From Lutraria lutraria (Eukaryota; Mollusca; Bivalvia; Venerida; Mactridae), in assembly GCA_964023205.1 (NCBI GenBank), contig OZ026839.1:17886386-17950385 (forward strand): DNA of 64,000 nucleotides, read 5' to 3'. The notes under the pieces were generated by a model, which saw only the letters and a list, made by a program, of their open reading frames with translations, was not told the origin of the DNA and made no database searches. Numbering within the stretch: position 1 is the first letter of the stretch; the number at the start of each line of letters is the position of its first letter. The position numbers and the translations under genes are program-made. Shown piece after piece: positions 45,723-57,518 of the stretch.

Positions 45723-45890
45723 GTAGCGATCGGGAATCGAACCCGGATTGCCGGGTTACAAATCCAGTTCACAAACCACTGGACCCTGATCGTGGCTGTG
45801 TGTGTGTGGCACTGTGTGGCTGATAATAGGCACTGAATTTGTATGGGTTTTCAAAATGTGCAATAGCTACAAATTTTTTAATGTATGTCG
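45723..45890 (-). mobile_element. tRNA-like SINE head with flank
   Basis: The minus strand reads CAGGGTCCAGTGGTTTGTG (A box) and AATCCGGGTTCGATTCCCG (B box). The anticodon-loop region reads TTTGTAA. The D and acceptor stems do not pair properly, so it is a SINE, not a tRNA. The sequence before the head (CACACACAGCCACGA) is found again at 50430-50485. Confidence 0.6.
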
Positions 45891-45894
45891 TGAC

Positions 45895-46335
45895 TGTTGA
45901 GAATTTGTTCATGGAATGACGAAGTTTCATTAATTGTTCATGAAAGTTCATCAAAGGTTCATCAAAATAATTCATCAAAAGTTCATGCACCTAAGATTTA
46001 TGAACTGTTCATCAGCGAAGGTCCATAACAATTCATGAAGCTTCTTGAACTATTCATGAACATAATCAGTTCATGAAAAATTATTGAACAATTCATGAAA
46101 TTTCATGATTTTTTCATCAAGGTTCATCAAAATACTCGTAATTCATACATAGTTCTTGAACGTAAGTTTTATGAACTGTTCTTCAACTGAAGTCCGTAAA
46201 CAATTCATAAAGCTTCATGAATTATTCATCAAGTTCATGAACCAAGTGTCCAATTTGTATGTCATGAATAAATTCATGAACTATTCATGAATAAGCTCAT
46301 GAACATTTCGTGAGCTGTTCGTCAAATTCTTGACA
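45895..46335. repeat. TTCATGAA palindromic-motif array
   Basis: About 25 degenerate copies of TTCATGAA, GTTCATCAA, TTCTTGAAC and TTCATGAACTATTCATGAAC at irregular spacing over 440 bp. Unlike a simple tandem repeat, only the palindromic core is conserved. Confidence 0.8.
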
Positions 46336-47023
46336 GAGACAGGCTTTTAATTTGTTAAGGTCGGTTTTATCTAACACATACAAACTTCGTTCCTGTACTC
46401 TCAGTGCTTTGATTATTTTATGCAAGCTTCACTATATAATGAATAAACGCCCGCTGTACGGTTCGATTTTCCGGCAATCTCTACTCCGCTAGGCTCACAC
46501 TAACCTAGAAAGTCGTCCGGCTTCACAATGACATGTGCGTGATTTCAAAATGGTGACAACACCTCGAAAAGAAACTAAAATATATTGTTGTGTGTTGCTT
46601 TTTTCTGAAAGGAATCGCATATTTAAACACTGACATCCGAGTTTGGTATCTCTTCGTTATATCATCCGCGTTTTTTATTTTTTTACTACGCTATTACTCC
46701 GCTAAATTAAGAGTTACAAGGTTAAAATAATCCCTAGAGGCACAGTTTTATAACGGAATATCCTGAAGCGTTTTTCTAAAACGATATAACATATTTCATT
46801 ACGACAACTCTGGGTGGAGATTAATTAAATAGTCCTACGGAGACGAGACATTCGATGTCTGTTAAGTAGTCTATTTGGAAACCACGATAGAAATACCGGT
46901 CTGAGTGCAATCAGAACTCCTCGGCGTTTGTCTAAAGGAAGTGCCTCGGACATAATAGGCAGGCCGCCCTTTTGTTGTAGTACACGGGCTACTTTTCACC
47001 ATGGCTGACCCAACGATAATAAC
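46336..47023. other. Anonymous, relatively GC-rich sequence
   Basis: It ends in TTTTCACCATGGCTGACC, a good initiation context at 47001. That frame (MADPTIITTCYQSRMTN) closes soon, inside the LINE fragment. It may be a promoter and first exon cut by the LINE insertion. Confidence 0.25.
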
Positions 47024-47605
47024 AACATGTTATCAATCGCGAATGACAAACACGTTATCACGTTATGTTATGCTGTTCCTAAAGTTGGTTCTTTTGGTTT
47101 AAAATCATTCTCCTTCACTGGTATCAATTTGTGGAATTACCTTCCAGTCCATATTAAGAATAATAATCAATTAGGTAAATTTAAATCTGAGGTCAAACAG
47201 CATCTTTTAACTAGAATTGTGATACCTATATAGTTAATATATCCACATTTTATTTTTTTTATTATTATGTTCATAAATAGTTGTTATCTTATCTAGAAAT
47301 TTATATATATCTGCATTTGCCTCTCTGGGTCAAATCCCATATAGAAGGACCACAATGGAAATAAGGGGTTTCCCCTTTTTTGTGTCATCCTTGGTATGTA
47401 AAGTTGACAATCATGGTTATCACTATTTATTAAATTTGATTTCTTATTTTAGAGTAAAAATTGATGATATTTATATTAATTACAATATTTTAAAACTTTT
47501 ATTCATTTAATATTTCTATGTATTTTCATTTTTGGCAATCTAATGTCTGTGATATATGTACCATGTTTTATATGCTTTTTATACTGAAATAAATAATAAT
47601 AATCA
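47024..47605 (+). pseudogene. 5'-truncated LINE, 3' end
   Basis: Encodes SFGLKSFSFTGINLWNYLPV, HIKNNNQLGKFKSEVKQHL and then a stop at 47231. This G..SF...G...WN.LP..I.....FK..VK.HL block is the conserved extreme C-terminus of CR1/Jockey-like LINEs. The 3' UTR includes CCACAATGGAAATAAGGGG and GTGTCATCCTTGGTATG, and ends in AAATAAATAATAATAATCAT. Confidence 0.75.
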
Positions 47606-48692
47606 TAAAGCAGATGTACTCTCTGAACACAAATGTTTCTGTATGCAGGATGTTAGAAAGAGGACTGACCTACAGAATATGTAACGGACCAAAGGCTCTT
47701 GACTTGGTTAATTTTGTTCATGGTTTGCTTATCTATATTTGATGTACTGTTGCTGTCAGTTCTCCAACTATCAGTACGGTATTTTTGCTATATTTTCGAA
47801 AGCTAAGGGTAATCAAAAAGAGTGCTCGCGGTTAATGACTTATAAATAATTCATTCTACATATTTAGTGAAAATAAGCAAGTGTTTAATGGTTAGAAATG
47901 AATGTTTGTATTATGGTATGTAATCCTTAATATTGGTTTTGGATGCTAGATAAAGTGTCGCGGTCGTTAATGCCCATTCGACTGCGATGGGTTTTTTTAA
48001 TTAGCGATCATTGAAGAGAATATGTTTATGATTAGTCGGCAACTTTTATAAATAATTTTAAGTTCGTTGAGAGCTTAAGAAAATAAAATAAACAGAACGG
48101 ATTCGGACTTGGTATACCTGCTAAACAAAACAAGAACATAAATGTGTAATAATAGTATTCTGACAGTTTTAAGTGACAACTAGGAAATAAGTTTGTGTGT
48201 AAAGCCACCAGGTGTGTTTGGCTATTGAGGCAGGTGGGGATACTACTTACTCCTGGTCGCATTATACATAACTGTTTATTTGACCCGTTGTAATGGTGTC
48301 ATTCAGCACACGATACGGTCATAACGAAGTCTTTGTTAGTACATTCATCATTCTACATCATTATCAATTAATCACGATATTGTCGTTCATAAAAATGTTT
48401 TGTCGTAAATTAGTAATAAGTAGTCATTAGAAAAGATATAAATGCAGTGATACGACTTTATAGATGTATCTATAAGTAGAATAATTATACATAATTTCTG
48501 TATCTATAAATATGTTCTTTCATTGATTAAAATCGATTTCTTCAATGCGTCTGGTCATCTACTAGTATCCCATGATATACTATCAAAACATAGTCACTTA
48601 TAGACAAACATTACATATATGTAAAAATTCATTGACAGATATAGACACGTTGTCTTAACGTAATTCACAGCAACATTATTCACATACACTAC
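47606..48692. other. Anonymous sequence
   Basis: Nothing recognised. Confidence 0.35.
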
Positions 48693-49022
48693 TGTAGTTT
48701 GTTTGTTTGTTTGTTTGTTTGAGTTTTACGCCCCTTTTCCACAGTCATAGGTATATGAGGCGGACAGTTCACCTAAACATCTTTCCTGGGAAGAACCAGT
48801 ACTAGACTCCCATCTTCCGCAAGCAACTGCCTACTTTCTAACATAAAGAGACGTGGTCGGTAGCTGGGCTCGAACCAACGACCCTCTATCAGTGAGAAGT
48901 TGCAGTGATTTGTTGTCAGCGACCTTAACCACTCGAACCCATAACCCTCTATCAGTAAGAGGTTACAGTGATTTGGAGTTAACGTCCTTAACCACTCGCC
49001 CACGTAGGCGGGTCTCACATAG
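48693..49022 (-). mobile_element. SINE with partly duplicated tRNA-Leu/Ser-like head
   Basis: The minus strand reads GCCTACGTGGGCGAGTGGTT, then AGGGTTATGGGTTCGA, and at once a second A-box-like GAGTGGTTAAGGTCGCTG, then GAGGGTCGTTGGTTCGAGCC. The repeated core includes AAATCACTG.AACTTCT. The 3' body has GGGGCGTAAAACTC and ends in five CAAA repeats. The long arm between the boxes resembles class II tRNAs. Confidence 0.7.
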
Positions 49023-49109
49023 ACTACAAATTCTATGAATATGTATCAATTATCGCAATGTATGATATCATGTGGTACTTTCTAAACTTCGCGGGGAAAG
49101 AATGTTTGA

Positions 49110-49725
49110 ACAAGAAGCTGTCACAGACAGTATATCCCCCGCCACGGGTGCGTTTTTTTGTCGAAAGGATGCATTCAGAATTTATTTATTTTTAATGAAA
49201 AACAAAAGGAAATGTAGTAAATAACTTAGTAAAAATCATTTTAATGAAGTGTGTCAAAATGTGCATGAAAATGTACAATACAAATAAAGGACAATAATTC
49301 CCTCAAAAATAATTCAATTGGTATGCGCTGCAGCACTTTCATTCTGTGATGGCTTGGCGAAAATTGTATGGGAAATGTAGGAATAGTTGCGCCCAGAAGC
49401 ATTTGATTTTATTTCCATTCAACAAAGGGCAATAAACTCCTTAAAATAATTAAATCGCAAAACCCTACTAATATGTGCTGCTGCACTTGATAGTTATCAT
49501 TCAGCGAAAGTTTGGTGAAAATTGCCTTGGAAATGAAGGAGAATTTCAGCACAGAAGCATTTAAATATAAAATTCAATGAAGGGCAATAACTCCCTCAAA
49601 AATGTTTCAATCTCAAAACCCTGATGATTTGCGCTGCAGCACTTGATTATAATCATTCTGTGAAAATTGCATGGGAAATGTAGGAGTTGCGCAAAGAAGT
49701 AAGTGTGACGGGTCACATGTATTTG
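49110..49725 (+). repeat. Dispersed repeat with ~135-150-bp internal units
   Basis: After CAGTATATCCCCCGCCACGG, three or more degenerate units recur. Each has GGGCAATAACTCCCTCAAAA, then TCAAAACCCTGATGATT, GCGCTGCAGCACTT and GTGAAAATTGCATGGGAAAT. No ends are defined. Confidence 0.65.
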
Positions 49726-50429
49726 TTGGACAAACGTATTGTATCTTTAAATATTGTAAATGTTCAGGTAAAGATACATCAGTACTTTTTCAATATACGT
49801 GGGTTTTATTTGTATGCATATATAAACTGTTAAAAAAATATATACGAGTCCGAGTAAATTAATAATGAAAAATTATTTTTTCATTATATATATATACATG
49901 TATATATAAATTACGTATCGTCTTCGTAAAGCCATTAGCCCACTAATTACAGTAACCTATTGGTGAGACAGGTGTTTTTCTTATAATATGAGGTTTAACA
50001 GCCATTAATAAATAGACTATAAAAATTATAACACACTCACAGATCGATGTGACACTAAATATCTTTGTTTTGAATTTCACGCGAATTGGCTGCTTAATAC
50101 AATAACTCACCATTGTGTATTCGTGACAGTGTAATTTGTATGACACAGACTTGTACCCTGGAGATACAGACACCCGTCTAACTGTCTGTAATAATTATGT
50201 CTGATCAGAAAACGAAACAAGCAAAAACTTGATCAAAAATGACATGTTTACGTTATGTTTAATTCGTTGTATTGCGCAAGTTTATTGAACTGTCAACGCT
50301 GCATAATTTCACGGTCAATGCTTGCATTTAATTTTTATAATGCTCATGTATATATAATATTGAACGAGTTTGATTAATCAAAGCGCTGATAGCGCTGGAA
50401 GAACAGGGTTTGATCCTGAAGTTAGACAG
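49726..50429. other. Anonymous sequence with AT microsatellite
   Basis: A short (AT)n run with ACATGT occurs at 49885-49912. Nothing else is recognised. Confidence 0.35.
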
Positions 50430-50485
50430 TTGTATTATCAGCAACAGAGTGCCACACACAGCCACGACCGCGGTACATTGGTTTA
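50430..50485 (+). repeat. Fragment related to the 45.7 kb SINE
   Basis: TATTATCAGCAACAGAGTGC followed by CACACACAGCCACGACC matches, inverted, the flank of the tRNA-like head at 45780-45830. Confidence 0.5.
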
Positions 50486-50644
50486 TTATTTATCACTGAA
50501 AATAATAGTAATTTATTTACGTTTATTTATGTTTTCGGCAGTTTGTTGATTATTGATATTGTTTTATCAATGTTCATGAAAACTGCATATAATTATGATT
50601 TGGACTTTTCATGTAGATTTGTTTTTTATTTCATTGAAATACAT

Positions 50645-51323
50645 TTTTAACACAACTATACGAGTTTACTAACGTCATTCTTTCTCAAAATATTCTCCTT
50701 GATGTCGAATACACATACGGCGTCATTGTACCCATTTTTGATGTACAGTTTTAAACCAGGATTTTTCAATTATTTTGACAATATTGATTGTCTCTTATTG
50801 AAGTTCTTCAAAGGTATCAAGTCGTATTCCTCGAAGGTGTGATAAATGATAAAACTTATAAATTCTCTCGATACGGATATCCGCTTCATTTTTTTCTACT
50901 TCAGTTAATAATCTGGGCACCCATATCGCACAAACTTTATTCATTCTCAATTACTCACTCAAAATGTGATGCACATATGCCTTGTTTCAAACCCCTTATC
51001 TTAGAAACGTTCCGCACTGTCTGCCGCCGTTCCCGATCGATGACGCGGCGAACGTCGGCAATGATCTCAGCGTTGAATTCTTCAGGTCGACCTTGTGTTT
51101 TTTCCACTTCTGGTGACCAACCGTCACTAAACCGCTTATGCAATTTGTATGCAAGAGCTCTAGACAGTTTCCGGTGGTCGTCTGTAAGTATCAGGTTCTT
51201 TTGCGTTTCAATAGGTGTCATTCCAAGGTCGATACAAATTTTTATAACATTTCGGTGGGCCGCGTTTTCAGCGGACGTCGACATTTTTAAAAATTTCAAA
51301 AGGGCACTGACGAACTTCAACAC
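50645..51323 (-). pseudogene. Mariner-type transposase, internally deleted
   Basis: On the minus strand 51323-50955 reads SAENAAHRNVIKICIDLGMT, then KLHKRFSDGWSP and QGRPEEF. That is the HTH-GRP N-terminal DNA-binding half of mariner/HTH_48 transposases. After a stop, a new frame at about 50950 gives CAIWVPRLLTEVEKN. This WVPR.LT motif normally sits just ahead of the DDE catalytic core. The sequence then jumps to a short C-terminal-like stretch (WFKTVHQKWVQ type), so the catalytic domain is absent. It cannot encode a working transposase. The long plus-strand frame here (50788-51342) is its shadow. Confidence 0.65.
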
Positions 51324-51740
51324 ACTCTACTTTTGCCGTTAGTGACGTCAACGTTTTCAAAATTGACATAGTAACTTAATATTATATTGACTTTGAATCA
51401 GACAGAACCGTTTGGCGCAATTTTATCGACTTCAATGTTTGTGAGTATTGATTTGAACAACGTCATATAACAAAATTCTCAAAATTTGGCGTGGGCCGCC
51501 TAATCATACCTACTGTTTATTTTACTTTAATAGCACTCGTGCTATTTACATAATTGATATATGAAGTCTTTAAATATGTAAAAAAATGATTGTTAAACAA
51601 TTATAGGAAGTTTTATCAAAATATTTCGTTGCGTTGTTAGAAAAATCAATTTGTCTACGCTATTTCGGGACAACCCTCGTACTTTCTCTTTGATATCTTA
51701 GCTAATTATTAGAAAAAAAATGTTCATATAAATGAAAAAA
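51324..51740. other. Flank of the mariner remnant
   Basis: No clear terminal repeats were found that would close the mariner element. Confidence 0.3.
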
Positions 51741-51832
51741 ATTATGCTGCTACCGAGTATCGAACCTAGGACCTCTCATTCCGTAAGCGAGAATCCTTTA
51801 CGCTGGACACCAATCTCCATGCTATGGAATAA
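51741..51832 (-). mobile_element. tRNA-like SINE head or tRNA pseudogene
   Basis: The minus strand reads GATTGGTGTCCAGCGTAAAG and GGTCCTAGGTTCGATACTCG. The anticodon loop could be read TTACGGA. The stems are poorly paired, so it is not a functional tRNA. Confidence 0.45.
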
Positions 51833-51849
51833 TTCGTTTTTAATATGAG

Positions 51850-52024
51850 TACAACCTCTTCAGAGCGGCCCTCTGTAGAGCAACAACCTCTCTATAACAA
51901 CACCTTCAAAATTTCCCTAAGTTAAAATTTACTGTAAATTTAACCTCTGTAGAGCAACAACATCTAAAGAACGGCCTATATTTGCAGCTCCCACAAGGTT
52001 TTGCTCTACAGAGGTTTTACTGTA
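51850..52024. mobile_element. Pogo/Tc1-mariner-like MITE
   Basis: The right end CTCTACAGAGGTTTTACTG is followed by TA. The left end is a diverged inverse (CAACCTCTTCAGAGCGG) after TA. Internal CTCTGTAGAGCAACAAC repeats are present. It is of the same general type as 6062-6232. Confidence 0.55.
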
Positions 52025-52154
52025 CATACAAACCAGCTGTCATCATGTTCGACTTATGTTTTAACGTATTTCATTTGATTCCACTTAAGCAACATATATT
52101 ACATTATAATTTTTACACCAAAGTCGTTTTATATGGATAGTGTGAACCAGATAT

Positions 52155-52345
52155 GACCGATTACCGTCTTCTCCTTGGAACTATTTTTTGCGTTTGGTGA
52201 TGAACTTCTTCATTGGTTGTGATAGGGGAAGCCATGAAATCTATTTTTAGATTCTGCAACAGATTTTGATTCTGTGAGTGTCGAAAACTGGTAGTAACCA
52301 AGAACAAGGTTGCAAGCAACCCTGTTCAAAAACTTTAGTTACAAT
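52155..52345 (+). repeat. ~190-bp dispersed repeat (inverted partner of 44745-44935)
   Basis: Shares CGTCTTCT.CTTGGAAC, GGTTGTGATAGGGGAAGCC and CTGGTAGTAACCAAG with the reverse complement of the other copy. Confidence 0.7.
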
Positions 52346-52849
52346 AATTCAACTAAACATAGATCGAACCAACCCTAGTCGTACTCTAGTCTGGTTTGTC
52401 AAACTACTCTTGTTCTAGTCTAGATTACCTGCCCGTTACCACCGAGTCCATTCGTTCAGTGCGAGTAGAAGGTGCCAATACGCATGAGTAGTACGCTTTT
52501 TAAGGTGCAAAGCCAATACAAAGGTAAGAAAATCGTTTACCATTTTTTTAGTATTACCCCTAGCAGTTGAATATATGTCCAAATAATGTATTAGATTTTG
52601 ACTTATAAATCTTATTAATATTTATCTTTTATTTTTGCAGCATGTCTCAGTGATTATAACACCATATGTATTATGCATAAACAATGATGTCCCTTATATT
52701 TTCACCTTAAAGAACCTCTGGTGTTTAACATCTGTACTGTCACAGTACTTGCTTAGATAATTTCAGACTTTTGAATTCTGGAAACTTCCAAAATCCGGAC
52801 ATTTTGTCCAGTTCCATGGGTGTCCGGATTTCAGAAGTTACACTGTATT
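52346..52849. other. Anonymous sequence
   Basis: Nothing recognised. Confidence 0.35.
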
Positions 52850-53270
52850 AATAACTGGCACTTTAAGCAGCTTTCAGAATTTCTTTGTCTTACACATACA
52901 TGAAACAGTCAAACTTCTTGTACATCATGATGAGCATCTTTTTATTTATAGTGTTATTACACAGATTTACCCTGTGATCAGTTTGCCCTTTTCCTAAATG
53001 CACCGAAATCTCTCACTGTGGTAGAATTTGGGATGGGTAGTGCTAGATGAGCAACTTAACTGGCATGTTCATACTGTAGTTTACCACTGGACAGAGTTTG
53101 TTCTGACATGTCAAACCAGAAGCAGTCAAGGGACAAGGGGTGTTGTTTCTTTGACAAATTTTCGAAGCTGTGTAATTGGTGAGAAATTTTCTTCTTCACG
53201 AAGTTCCTTGTTCAAGTTGTTGACCTCTGGTGCCAACTTCGCAGGTTAAGAACTGAAATATAATACAATA
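52850..53270 (-). repeat. 430-bp dispersed segment, copy B (exon-like)
   Basis: Diverged direct partner of 22080-22512. It starts on the minus strand at an acceptor (ATATTTCAG|TTCTTAACC). The frame KLAPEVNN continues for 37 codons here but differs from copy A after the first residues. Confidence 0.5.
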
Positions 53271-53668
53271 TAATTCAATTTCAGCAACTTAAGAATGACA
53301 AACAACTAAAAGCAATATAAATAACAGTCAAACTCTTCAATAGTTTCTCTCCAAAATATACAGGAAGAAATATAAGGAAAAGGAACCCACTGCTGGGCCA
53401 AGTTATCAGGCCCACGGCTTTGACAAAAAGTGACAAAACACCACAGTACATAACACACAGAAACATGAATATAAATTATAATGTATGAATGTGCTGTATC
53501 AAGTGATGTAAAATACCGCCTTGACGCAATCAGTCCAGAGACTGAGGGCTTGCACCGTTTGTAGAATCCCAACCCCACGCTTTTTCAAACATCCATAAAT
53601 ATAAAATCTATCTATATTTACTTATTTCATGTGAAACTCAAAATGACTTACAATTTGCTTATGGTTGT

Positions 53669-54079
53669 TTAGGTGTCTTTAATGTCGGGATCAAATAAAC
53701 AACATGTTTCTTCTTCACATTTCACAGTAACATATTTGTGGTCCTCATCACATTGGATAAATGAAGTAACCTGTTCCTTAATTTTCACCTGTGGCTGTGA
53801 GTAGCTGTCATGAACCAGGTGCAAAAAACTGAAAAGATATTAGATCTGTAATCACCAGTCTTTCATGTAAAATTTGTAATTACAATGACGTTAAATAGTT
53901 ATATAGAAAGCAAAGCAAACCAAGTCTTAGGCATACTATTTACTTGAAACGTATAGCGACATGATCCTGTTATTTATTTATCGGCGAATCTGAACTGATA
54001 TGTGTTTATCCGAAATAGTGCAAACTATACTGAATGTAAATTCGACAATACTTACAGGTGGTACCAGATAACGGTGTAG
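53669..54079 (-). CDS. Two C-terminal exons of an unrecognised gene
   Basis: The minus-strand exon 54079-54056 (24 nt, acceptor AAATTTAG, donor GTAAGT) joins in frame to exon 53828-53669 (acceptor ATCTTTTCAG). The joined peptide runs YTVIWYHLFLHLVHDSY..., then VTSFIQCDEDHKYVTVKC and EEETCCLFDPDIKDT, and stops at 53669. The consistent phase and the four-cysteine C-terminal pattern C-x9-C-x4-CC make real coding likely. Upstream exons are unclear. An ATG in good context near 54231 (MAADCIEF) is soon closed. I do not recognise the family. The dispersed segment 52850-53270 lies 400 bp downstream on the same strand and could be its 3' UTR. Confidence 0.45.
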
Positions 54080-55929
54080 CTAAATTTAGAACGGAAATAG
54101 AACAAAGAAAAAAATCACTGACGTGAACCAAATATTGTCTTTTGTTTGTGCACATCTCTTTTACAAATGCCAACAGTCAAATGTTCAAAATCAATCAATA
54201 AATTCAATGCAGTCGGCAGCCATGTTTTTTCCTCGAATGATCTAAATAACAATGCACAAGTAGAAACCTCTGAAGGTCACATGGCGTCATAATGTAGCAG
54301 TGATATTATTATCCTGGGTTAAACTCCGAACAATAATTTCAACACAGAACTATTTTATAACGGGAGTGACATAAACACGAGCACCTGAGTTATAAAATGC
54401 AGACGGCAGTGAAAGAAATCTAGTTTTTCAGAGAAAAGCTACGTATTTTTATTGAATCATTAGTATTTCATGCATTTTTTAATACAAAACAAATTTTAAT
54501 GCATACTTATCCTCAAAATGACGTTTTGCTCTGTTGACAATGGTAAGTTATGCATGATGAGTGTATATTACGGATATTATAAGATGCACCGTTATTTGGA
54601 GAACACCGGTAAATGGGGTACTGACTTTACGTTCAATACGGGTACCAGACTACTCTTGTTCTACCTACGATAAGACGCTAATTTCTCTCGTTCCAAGACG
54701 GCGGCTACAGGAAATTCATAAGTTCCTGACGTATTCGTATTCTTTATATTAATATCATGATGCTGTATAAGTGCAAAAGATCGTTAGGTTTAGGGTTATT
54801 TAAGCATGTTTCGACCTACATAATTCAATGTTACCTAGTTAGGAAGTATTTATCATATGATTTCGCATTTGAAGGTAAACATTGCCACTGGTCACTGCAC
54901 ACCGTGTATCCGGATAATAGGAACACTCTTGAATACAAATAACGCAGAGGCATGAATTCAAAAATATTTCATATTTTTTTCAAATATTTCATGAGATACT
55001 AAAATATGTTTGTAAGTAAACATCCAGCATTGCTTTTATAATACTTATATAAGATGTCATTTAACTATTTGATCTCGTTGATTAGAAATCGTCAGATTTG
55101 CATTTTAAATTGTCATTTTCTTGAGAAATGTTGGTCTTTTGTACGTCTACAGACTTCATTTTAAATTATTTTGTACTGGCACTAACTCAAAATTACGCGT
55201 AATTGTCTGCAGAACGATAGTGTATAAATGATTTTGTTTTTATTTGAAAAATAATCTCACAATTAAACACCAAAGAAAGCATGTACAAAATGGTTTTGGA
55301 TCAAGTGAACGCCATCCTGAAAAACACATGGATAAAAAGAGCGCACAAATGGATAGATATCAACGTGGTCACAGTGACTTTTATTTTTTATAGTTGATAG
55401 CAAATCACACATGCTGCATTTATTTTCTTTATCTTTTGTATGACAGAACATCTATAGGATGATTGAGTCTGTTTTTAAGATTTGTGTGTTGTAATTTCTC
55501 GACTTTGTAGGACTTTTTGTTTACAGTAGATACATTTGAAAACTTTGGAAAAACATGAAAAAAATTAAAAGAAGTTATGCTATCATATAAAGACATTCAA
55601 CATGTTCTTTATATAACAAATATTTTCTTTCAATACTATTCATATAAGTCAATTCATAAAAATGTTCATAACACATTTATCCTGGAGGACATGCCTTGTC
55701 ACACCCTATTTGTATACGGATCCTCTCGAAAATAGCACATCGGGTTAGCTCTATTCGGTGAATGGCACTGTTTAAATTGGGGAGCTGTACATGTATACGG
55801 AAAAAGCATGTACAATGTCGAGTACAGCGGAACGACTGGTGTTGCTGATGAGGTTATCGCCTTGATAGTTGAGTGCCGCTCTTGAGAGATTGCATGTACT
55901 ATACATGGTTTTATTTAATGTGTACTTAC
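54080..55929. other. Anonymous sequence
   Basis: No exon, RNA gene or repeat structure is supported. Confidence 0.35.
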
Positions 55930-56390
55930 TTACATAGTCCTCTTCGACCCATGGGGGAACATTTGTCATCCACCACACCATATGTGCTGAATCTGAGTCC
56001 ATGCTTTAACCTCCTTCAAGGACATATAGACAGTCTCTAGTTCCTTGTCCAGCGTTCTTATCTATGTCAGAACAGGTCTATCTAGTCGTCTCTTGACCTG
56101 CGGGTTCCAGTCAAAAGATTGATAGACAATAATTTAAGGGGCTTTGTGTGTGATGTGTCCGATCCATTGCCATTCCCCATCTTGATATTTTTTGCGATTG
56201 GGACTTGCTAAAGTTCTTAACCACATGTTCTTGTTGCAATTTATTTCTGGCCAGCGGATATGGAAGATCTGTCGCAGTCATGTATTCACAAAGACCTTCA
56301 TTTTCTCGTCTAATGTTTTGGTGCGTCTATCCTTCGCTGATCCGTAGAGTAAGATGGAGATCACACTGACCTTACTGCCGCTAGCATGAT
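55930..56390 (-). pseudogene. LINE 3' end remnant (WIGHI..K.P...WNPQ type)
   Basis: On the minus strand, in order with frame breaks: TYGSAKDRRTKTLDEKMKVF, IFHIRWPEINCNKNMWLRTL, YQDGEWQWIGHITHKAP, SFDWNPQVKRRLDRP and IRTLDKELETVYMSLKEVKA. This W.WIGH..R.P......WNPQG.R.RGRP..TW...L pattern is the conserved C-terminus of a widespread animal LINE group. Stops and shifts show it is dead. Confidence 0.7.
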
Positions 56391-57024
56391 TTGTAATATT
56401 TAATGTGATGACTATTCAAGATTTATATTCTGACAATTGACTAGAATAGAAAATATGTCCATAACTGACTCGTTAAAGCCAAAATTCAGAGAAAAAAGAC
56501 AAATAATTTTATGTGACTCTGTCCGCCATTTTTGTTGCTGCGTTGATCGCTATCCGTGGGAATTCGTGTTATCCGGATACACGGTGTGCACTGGAATATT
56601 ACACAAACATCATTTATTTGAATGAACACGAATATATAGTGTTTTAAAGCAAACTTCTAAATGCTTATTGGGAAACATTAAATGGATATTTTTTACATCA
56701 AATTAAAGTCTTTGGAACCAATATAGGAATTAAATATTTTAGAGGGGTAAAATGTTTTACATTAAATCAAAACTCACTGATACCTTTATTATAAGACATT
56801 TATTGTTTAGGAACTTGTCCTACGTAATACAACAGATTGGGGTGACGCCTTATAGCTGATCCCTTGGTTGTTAGAATGGTACATTCGGTGGCGATTACCG
56901 GACCAGCTTACCTAGGAACTGTATAGAGGGCTGACTCTGGTTCAATTATGCTACAATGGCTTTATGAAACGCAAATTACCAATGGTCCAAAGAGAACTTC
57001 GTATTTTGGCGTCTTCGAGTGAGA
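56391..57024. other. Anonymous sequence
   Basis: Nothing recognised. Confidence 0.35.
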
Positions 57025-57518
57025 ACTAATCTTATCGCAGACGATCTTTATGGTATGCTTGCCACGTGTAGCGTTAATTAATGCACCCCGGTGGGAAGTC
57101 AAAGTTAATCATTAACAATCAGTGTTTCAGTTGATACTTTTATTGTTGATTGGTTTATGGGACCATAAAACAATACGATACTATATGTACGTGTTTATTC
57201 TGCAGAAACAGGCCATATTACATAGTAGGGGACATATTCATGTAGTAATTTAGAAAGGGACATATTTGGTTCTATGAAAGAACGGGTCGAGTCGGTAGCA
57301 TTATCGGAGCTGTAAATGAATAAATATTTTGCATTCTTAAGGCATCTAGTCGTTTTCGGAACCGTATTTTTTTACATAATAAGGGTAGCCAGGCTGTTGT
57401 AATAAATAATTATATGTGTGTTTATATACAATGATGTCAGGTATAACGGTCCTAGATTTAATACAAGTAGTTTCGCAATATTATACGAACGTGGATTTAT
57501 TGATAGCTATGGAATTGA

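Noticed and set aside
45723..45795. A functional tRNA gene (anticodon-like TGT)
   Set aside because: The D and acceptor stems do not pair correctly and the flanks are repeated elsewhere. It is a SINE head.
47001..47100. ATG in strong context (CACCATGGCTGACC) as a real gene start
   Set aside because: The frame closes after about 33 codons inside a LINE fragment, and no donor is evident before it. Kept only as a possible interrupted exon.
50788..51342. 184-codon plus-strand frame as a gene
   Set aside because: It is antisense to the recognisable mariner transposase remnant on the minus strand.
51741..51832. A functional tRNA gene
   Set aside because: The A and B boxes are present but the T and acceptor stems are mismatched.
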